A DNA stretch of 47,146 nt from Peptococcaceae bacterium (lineage in GTDB: Bacteria > Bacillota > Desulfitobacteriia > Desulfitobacteriales > Syntrophobotulaceae): positions 1-47,146 of the forward strand of contig WRII01000016.1 of NCBI GenBank assembly GCA_009782825.1. Direction: 5' to 3'. This document shows, piece by piece, positions 42,532-47,146 of this stretch; the first letter of the stretch is position 1, and each line of letters opens with the position of its first letter. The translations under genes were made by a program, and so were the position numbers. The notes beneath the pieces are model-generated. The model saw only the letters and a list, made by a program, of their open reading frames with translations. It had not been told where the DNA came from and did not search any database.

Positions 42532-43412
42532 GCAAGATTAAAGTGGGGATCATCGGGCCGGGGAACATCGGCACGGACTTAATGTATAAAGTATTCCGCA
42601 GCAAAAACCTGGAAATGGGAATGATGGCGGGCATTGTGGAATCTGAAGGCATCAGGCGGGCGGCGTCTCTGGGCGTACCGGTGTCAACGGAGGGCGTGAA
42701 GGCGATTGCGGCGCAAAAGGATATCCGGCTGGCTTTTGACGCGACCAGCGCGGCGGCTCATGTAAAATTCAACGGACCGGCTCTGAAAGAGGCGGGTATC
42801 ATTTCTATTGATTTGACGCCGGCGGCTCTGGGGCCCTATTGTGTGCCCAGTGTAAATCTGGCGGCTCTGCAGATGGAGCCGGATATCAACATGGTGACCT
42901 GCGGCGGCCAGGCAACGATCCCCATTGTCTACGCGGTTTCACGGGTGGCCGGGGCTGCCTATGGGGAAATTGTGGCGTGTATCTCTTCTAAGAGCGCCGG
43001 TCCCGGGACCCGGGCTAACATGGACGAGTTTACCGAAACCACCGCAAAGGGGATTGAGCTTGTGGGAGGGGCGGACAAGGGTAAAGCGATTATTGTTTTG
43101 AACCCGGCAGAACCGCCGCTGATGATGACCAACACAATTATGGTGCGGGTGAAAGATTCCTCTGTGGGGTTGGAGGCTATCAGCGCTTCTATTGATGAAA
43201 TTGTGGCGGAGCTGAAAACCTATGTCCCGGGGTATCAACTCAGGGTGCCGCCGATGCTGGAAGGGGACAAGCTGACAACCATCGTCCAGGTTCAGGGACA
43301 GGGGGATTTCCTGCCTGAATATTCTGGAAATTTGGATATTATTAACGCGGCAGCTGTGGCCGCGGCAGAGCAAATTGCCGCTGAGATGCTGGCTATGGAA
43401 AAGGGGGCGTAA
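42528..43412 (+). CDS. Acetaldehyde dehydrogenase (acetylating), DmpF type
   Basis: Oxidises the acetaldehyde passed from the aldolase to acetyl-CoA. 294 residues; '[17 protein letters not shown]' Rossmann loop, '[16 protein letters not shown]' with the catalytic Cys125, and '[20 protein letters not shown]'. Usually complexed with the downstream aldolase for channelling. ATGA overlap with the hydratase. Confidence 0.95.
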   Translation: MSKIKVGIIGPGNIGTDLMYKVFRSKNLEMGMMAGIVESEGIRRAASLGVPVSTEGVKAIAAQKDIRLAFDATSAAAHVKFNGPALKEAGIISIDLTPAALGPYCVPSVNLAALQMEPDINMVTCGGQATIPIVYAVSRVAGAAYGEIVACISSKSAGPGTRANMDEFTETTAKGIELVGGADKGKAIIVLNPAEPPLMMTNTIMVRVKDSSVGLEAISASIDEIVAELKTYVPGYQLRVPPMLEGDKLTTIVQVQGQGDFLPEYSGNLDIINAAAVAAAEQIAAEMLAMEKGA

Positions 43413-43414
43413 TC

Positions 43415-44425
43415 ATGGCAAAGATTATTTTGGTGGATACGACAATGCGCGACGGCAGCCATGCTATACGCCATACCTATGAAGCTGCTCAGGCGGCGGC
43501 CATCGCTGAAGGTCTTGAGGAGGCCGGTGTTCCTATCTTGGAAGTGGCTCATGGCGACGGTCTGGGAGGGTCCAGTTACACGTATGGGTTTTCCAAGAGC
43601 AATGAGTTTGACTTGGTTCGGGCTGCGGCATCAAAAGTGCGCCGGACTAAGGTGGCTGTGCTTTTACTGCCGGGGATTGGAACGATTGAGGATTTGAAGC
43701 AGGCCCGGGATGCTGGGGCCTCCGTGGTGCGTGTGGCCACACACGTGACGGAAGCGGATGTCAGCGCTCAGCACATTGCGGCGGCCAAAGAATTGGGTAT
43801 GATGGCGGTAGGGTTTTTGATGATGGTTCATATGACGTCCCCTGAGCATATTGCCGAAGAGGCGGCTAAGATGGAAAGCTATGGGGCGGATTATATCAAT
43901 TTGGCGGATTCAGCCGGGTACCTCATGCCGGAAGGTGTGACAGACCGGATAAAAGCTGTGCGGGCCGCTGTGAAAATCCCGGTGGGCTGGCACGCGCATA
44001 ACAACCTGGCTTTGGCCATGGCCAATTCTTTGGCTGCGGTGGAAGCCGGGGCCGAATATGTGGATGGCACGCTGCGCGGCCTGGGCGCCGGTGCGGGAAA
44101 TACCCAGCTGGAAGTGCTGGTGGGCGTGCTGAACCGGCGGGACATCGAAACCGGTGTGGATTTCTATCGGGTGATGGATTTGGCGCAGGATGTGGTGGAT
44201 CCACTCATGCAACGGCCTCAGGTGGTGGATAATGGATCCCTGATGCTTGGCTATGCCGGCGTGTATTCTTCTTTTTTGCTGCATGTGTATGCCGCGGCGG
44301 AGAAGTTTGGCTTGGAACCTCGGGATATTTTGGTAGAACTGGGGAGGCGCGGCATGGTTGGAGGTCAGGAAGATATGATCATCGATGTGGCCTATCAGCT
44401 GAAACAGAAGGGAGGTGTGGCCTAA
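43415..44425 (+). CDS. 4-Hydroxy-2-oxovalerate aldolase (DmpG)
   Basis: Splits 4-hydroxy-2-oxovalerate into pyruvate and acetaldehyde. 336 residues; 'DTTMRDGSHAIRHTY' (Arg, Asp and catalytic His of the class II barrel), 'EVAHGDGLGGSSYTYGFSKSNE', and 'GWHAHNNLALAMANSLAA' with metal-binding His residues, plus C-terminal 'VYSSFLLHVYAAAEKFG' communication domain. Two nt after the dehydrogenase stop. Confidence 0.96.
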   Translation: MAKIILVDTTMRDGSHAIRHTYEAAQAAAIAEGLEEAGVPILEVAHGDGLGGSSYTYGFSKSNEFDLVRAAASKVRRTKVAVLLLPGIGTIEDLKQARDAGASVVRVATHVTEADVSAQHIAAAKELGMMAVGFLMMVHMTSPEHIAEEAAKMESYGADYINLADSAGYLMPEGVTDRIKAVRAAVKIPVGWHAHNNLALAMANSLAAVEAGAEYVDGTLRGLGAGAGNTQLEVLVGVLNRRDIETGVDFYRVMDLAQDVVDPLMQRPQVVDNGSLMLGYAGVYSSFLLHVYAAAEKFGLEPRDILVELGRRGMVGGQEDMIIDVAYQLKQKGGVA

Positions 44426-44498
44426 GTCTGGTGTGCTGACACCTTGGGGCTGTTCCGAACAGTCCCCCAATCGTTGGAAGAGGAGGTGCTGTCTGAGG

Positions 44499-44819
44499 AT
44501 GTTTCGTGTGACTGTTCGCGAGACGGGGGAATGGTTTCCCTGTGGTCCCGACGAATGTGTCTTGGCGGCCATGATCAGATCAAGGCGCGGACCTGTCGCT
44601 CACGGCTGCTGCGGGGGCGGCTGTGGAGTGTGCCGGATGCAAATCGACGATGGCCAATATGAGAAGGTGAAAACAATGAGTCGGGCTCATGTGAGCGAAA
44701 CAGAAGAAGGGGCGGGAATTGTTTTACTCTGTTGTGTGCAGCCTCGCAGTGATCTGCTGATTTCAAAGAGTGACTCTGCCGTCTTGAAAAGCTTGAAAAA
44801 GGATTTTGCCTTTGGGTAG
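44499..44819 (+). CDS. [2Fe-2S] ferredoxin of XylT/DmpQ type
   Basis: 106 residues. C37-x4-C42-x2-C45 and C78 (about 32 later) fit a plant-type ferredoxin, with surrounding 'HGCCGGGCGVC' and 'LLCCVQPRSDL'. In TOL-type pathways XylT reduces iron in inactivated catechol 2,3-dioxygenase; the dioxygenase is the next gene, so the same role is likely. The start has AGGAGGTG 10 nt upstream; upstream ATG lacks a site. Confidence 0.88.
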   Translation: MFRVTVRETGEWFPCGPDECVLAAMIRSRRGPVAHGCCGGGCGVCRMQIDDGQYEKVKTMSRAHVSETEEGAGIVLLCCVQPRSDLLISKSDSAVLKSLKKDFAFG

Positions 44820-44871
44820 ATCCCGGAGATTGCGAAAAAATTTAATTTTTATTCCGAAAGGGGAAAAAAAT

Positions 44872-45798
44872 ATGGGATTCTGTGGAACTTTAAGACCCGG
44901 TCTGGTGCAATTGCGTGTATTGGATTTGGACAAAACTCTTGATTTCTATGTGAATGTTCTGGGGTTGGATGAAGTGGGCCGGACATCGGATGGCCGTGTT
45001 ATGCTGAAGGCTTATGACGAATTTGATCATCACAGCCTGACTCTGCGTAAGGCCAACGAAGCGGGTTTGGATTTTGTGGCTTTTAAGGCGATTGGACCGA
45101 ACACGTTGGAGGAAATTAAGGAAAGAACAGTGGCTTTTGGCTATCAGGTGACGGAAAAACCGGCCAACTCGGATCAGCCTGGATTTGGCAAACGCTACAG
45201 TTTTAAGATCAGCACAGGGCACACTTTTGATGTCTACTGTGATGTGGATCTGGCTGAGAAGGGCCCCCAGATCAAAAACCCGGATATATGGACCACGCCG
45301 CCTCGGGGGATGCGTGCCCAGCGGTTGGATCATTTCCTGCTCTATGGACCGAATATCGCGGAGGCTGAGCGTTTCTGTGAAGAGGTCTTTGGCATGTTTG
45401 TTCCGGAGATTTGCAATACTGAGGATGGCAACAGGTTGGCGACTTGGATCACAAGCAGCAATAAGCCTCATGATTTGGCTTTTGTGGAATATCCGCAGCC
45501 GGGTAAGATTCACCATTTGGGATTTTATCTGGAAGATTGGCACGATGTGGGCAACGCGGCAGACTGGATTGCGATTAACCACTTGAAGCTGGATATCGGA
45601 CCTACCCGTCATGCGATTACCCGTGGGCTTTCTATCTACTTCTGGGAGCCTTCCGGAAACCGTATTGAGGTCTATGCCGGCGGTTACACGGCTTATCCGG
45701 ATAACCCTCAAAGGGTGTGGGACGCCGCTCAATTGGGCCGTGGCTTGTTCTATTATTCGGGTGAGGTGATTCCGAGCTTCTTGGAAATTGTGACCTGA
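44872..45798 (+). CDS. Catechol 2,3-dioxygenase (XylE/DmpB type)
   Basis: Extradiol cleavage of catechol with O2 to 2-hydroxymuconic semialdehyde. 308 residues in two vicinal-oxygen-chelate halves; iron ligands H154, H215 and E266 (XylE H153, H214, E265 by offset), 'MRAQRLDHFLLYGPN', 'GKIHHLGFYLEDWHD', 'NRIEVYAGGYTAYPD'. AAGGGG ribosome site. Requires O2, notable in a genome whose neighbourhood is Clostridia-like. Confidence 0.94.
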   Translation: MGFCGTLRPGLVQLRVLDLDKTLDFYVNVLGLDEVGRTSDGRVMLKAYDEFDHHSLTLRKANEAGLDFVAFKAIGPNTLEEIKERTVAFGYQVTEKPANSDQPGFGKRYSFKISTGHTFDVYCDVDLAEKGPQIKNPDIWTTPPRGMRAQRLDHFLLYGPNIAEAERFCEEVFGMFVPEICNTEDGNRLATWITSSNKPHDLAFVEYPQPGKIHHLGFYLEDWHDVGNAADWIAINHLKLDIGPTRHAITRGLSIYFWEPSGNRIEVYAGGYTAYPDNPQRVWDAAQLGRGLFYYSGEVIPSFLEIVT

Positions 45799-45828
45799 TA
45801 GTGTTTTTGCTCAGTTGGAATCATGAGG

Positions 45829-45864
45829 ACCGGCATCAAGGGATTGGTGCCGGTTCGTGTTTTC
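45829..45864 (+). terminator. Terminator of the catechol operon
   Basis: 10-bp stem ACCGGCATCA / TGGTGCCGGT (one T-G pair), 6-nt loop, then TCGTGTTTTC. The T-run is short. Confidence 0.6.
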
Positions 45865-45917
45865 GTGCTCATGGCCCAACAGAAGGATAAGAATCAGGTG
45901 ATGAACCCCCTCATCCC

Positions 45918-46892
45918 TCAAAGCTTGGTTGGCTCTTGCTGCTCGGTCGGCTCTTGCTCCCCTTTCTGCGATTTTTCTATTTCCTCAGTTTTCTTTGCTT
46001 TTAACATCAAAGCTTCCGCCGCTTTCCGTTTCTTGATCCTTCTTAAGAAAAACCATACCAATACCAAACCGCCTACCAGAAGTGCAGGTGACAGAAAAGC
46101 GATCACCACCAACGCATAATTCAGCATATTCCACGCCAGGCCTAATGATACAGCAATAGCATTCCAGCAGGTTTCAAGTGTCGTGCCTAAAGGAGTAGGC
46201 GCCCAGAATCCTTCACCTGTATTCGAGTGGTGCAGTGTGAGTGTTAGCTGAGAATAATCCACCTGATTGTCCCAATAGCGAAGCTGCCCTTTAAGACTCT
46301 CTATGCGGGTTCGTACATCGCTCAGGGCCTTCTCTACGTTCAATATTTGCTCAACTGTTCCGGCTTCGTTCAGAATCCCCAAGTAACGCTGCTCTTGGGC
46401 TTCCAAGGATTTGAGACGGGCCTCGGTGTCATAGTATTGCAGGCCGATGTCTTCTGAGGACTGAGTCAGCTCCTCGACGTTCCCCCAAGCTTCAAGGCCA
46501 TCTTTGAATTCTGTGTACTTATGGATGGGGATTTTTAATACAATTGTAGCTTTTGTGCCGTTTCCCCAATATTCAGACTGTGCAACATATCCGCCTATAG
46601 ATAATGTTTCGGCCTCAATGTTTTTTATAGAGTGCGCTACATCATCAACCTCCAGTGTGGCCCAGGCAGTATAAACAATTTTTTTCCCCATATTTGTATC
46701 AACATTGTCGGCGGATTCAATGTCTTGTGCGGGAACGGGTGCTTCGTTCCTGTACATCTGTTCATCGTTCATATCCGTCTGTTCTATAGGAACAGGAGAA
46801 TACTCGGCAGATTCATTTGGGGCTTTTGCGCACGCAGACAGACATAAAATTGTCACCAATGCAACGAGAATCGCAAACACTCTTATTTTCAT
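45918..46892 (-). CDS. DUF4349 lipoprotein
   Basis: 324 residues. Signal peptide with lipobox 'LCLSAC' (Cys21), acidic linker, DUF4349 core ('KKIVYTAWATLEVDDVAHSIKNIE', 'YVAQSEYWGNGTKATIVLKIP'), a coiled coil ('YDTEARLKSLEAQEQRYLGILNEAGTVEQILNVEKALSDVRTRIESLKGQL'), then one membrane helix and a Lys/Glu tail. The start agrees with an AGAGGT site 9 nt upstream and the promoter; a longer frame reaches into the 170-bp repeat and is unlikely. Anchoring at both ends is unusual; function unknown. Confidence 0.88.
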   Translation of the reverse strand: MKIRVFAILVALVTILCLSACAKAPNESAEYSPVPIEQTDMNDEQMYRNEAPVPAQDIESADNVDTNMGKKIVYTAWATLEVDDVAHSIKNIEAETLSIGGYVAQSEYWGNGTKATIVLKIPIHKYTEFKDGLEAWGNVEELTQSSEDIGLQYYDTEARLKSLEAQEQRYLGILNEAGTVEQILNVEKALSDVRTRIESLKGQLRYWDNQVDYSQLTLTLHHSNTGEGFWAPTPLGTTLETCWNAIAVSLGLAWNMLNYALVVIAFLSPALLVGGLVLVWFFLRRIKKRKAAEALMLKAKKTEEIEKSQKGEQEPTEQQEPTKL

Positions 46893-46931
46893 TAAATTCA
46901 TACCTCTCATTTCTTTCTTAAACCCACATTC

Positions 46932-46960
46932 ATTGTAGTCTATTTTTGTGTGACTATCAA
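46932..46960 (-). promoter_or_regulatory. Promoter of the DUF4349 gene
   Basis: Minus strand TTGATA, 17-nt spacer, TACAAT, about 40 nt before the start codon. Confidence 0.7.
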
Positions 46961-46976
46961 GGGTATATGCAGCAGG

Positions 46977-47146
46977 GGGCGTACCAATTAATTGTTGTAG
47001 CAGAATATCCCAGAACACGGGGTTGTTCCTTGAAGCCGGCCACACAGAGCGGGCGAACATTTAACGCGCTCGATTCTATGGGATTGTGCGCTTCTAAGCC
47101 GGCCCGAGTGGCCTTGTAGAGTAATCTGTCCTAACTGCCACTTGCG
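46977..47146 (+). repeat. 170-bp structured dispersed repeat, copy 2
   Basis: Second copy of 32924-33093, with three transitions and no gaps, cut by the window end. The hairpin is CGAGTGGC / GCCACTTG (47105-47144). Both copies are in the same direction, 14 kb apart. Confidence 0.85.

Noticed and set aside
46893..47060. N-terminal extension of the DUF4349 frame into the 170-bp repeat
   Set aside because: The promoter and ribosome site lie inside it, just before the signal peptide; the extension is repeat DNA with nonsynonymous changes between copies.

Overview
The window looks like chromosome of a low- to mid-GC, Gram-positive, probably spore-forming member of the Bacillota (Clostridia, possibly Peptococcaceae or Desulfitobacteriaceae-like). 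The evidence is a mraZ-rsmH-ftsL-pbp-murE-murF-mraY-murD-ftsW-murG wall/division cluster with a meso-DAP type MurE, a trmFO-xerC-hslV-hslU-codY block, DegV, a GerMN lipoprotein, and strong AGGAGG ribosome sites with TTGACA-N17-TATAAT promoters. The taxon is inferred, not proven. No rRNA, tRNA or CRISPR array was seen.

Layout. 0.2-1.7 kb: divergent DUF1836 regulator and degV. 1.8-7.6 kb: a complete six-gene pathway to CMP-pseudaminic acid (pseB, C, F, I, H, G), presumably for flagellin or surface glycosylation. 7.9-11.1 kb: a membrane-anchored Ser/Thr kinase with an extracellular BspA-type leucine-rich-repeat domain, and a kinase-less paralogue made from it. 11.1-12.2 kb: a glycosyltransferase on the other strand. 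12.4-27.3 kb: the peptidoglycan/division cluster, preceded by a phased MraZ operator and interrupted twice: by an AlbA_2/GHKL-ATPase gene set between two copies of the murD 3' end, and by purC with its own promoter and a coupled mini-ORF. 27.3-32.9 kb: mgsA (reverse), panE, trmFO, a radical SAM gene, a GerMN lipoprotein and xerC. 32.9-35.4 kb: accessory DNA splitting xerC from hslV, with a structured dispersed repeat, a frameshifted PIN-domain gene and a relB/yoeB-like pair whose toxin is also frameshifted. 35.4-39.7 kb: hslVU, codY, a small membrane protein and a nuclease-like protein. 40-45.8 kb: an IclR regulator and a catechol meta-cleavage operon. 45.9-46.9 kb: a DUF4349 lipoprotein (reverse). 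The window ends inside a second copy of the structured repeat.

How genes work together. The Mur enzymes, MraY and MurG make lipid II, and the PBP and SEDS proteins polymerise and cross-link it at the septum or spore. HslVU is an ATP-dependent protease and CodY the GTP/branched-chain amino acid sensor. The catechol operon encodes ring cleavage by a 2,3-dioxygenase, a plant-type ferredoxin of the kind that re-reduces its iron, then hydrolase, hydratase, aldolase and acylating aldehyde dehydrogenase, giving pyruvate and acetyl-CoA. It holds only the hydrolytic branch and no catechol-forming oxygenase.

The most unusual signals are the cassette at the murD 3' end with its 44-bp duplication, the kinase-LRR gene and its deletion-derived paralogue, the 170-bp structured repeat that supplies the xerC stop codon, short tandem repeats of 9, 15 and 30 bp (all frame-preserving) inside otherwise ordinary genes, and an oxygen-dependent catechol pathway in what appears to be a Clostridia-type genome.
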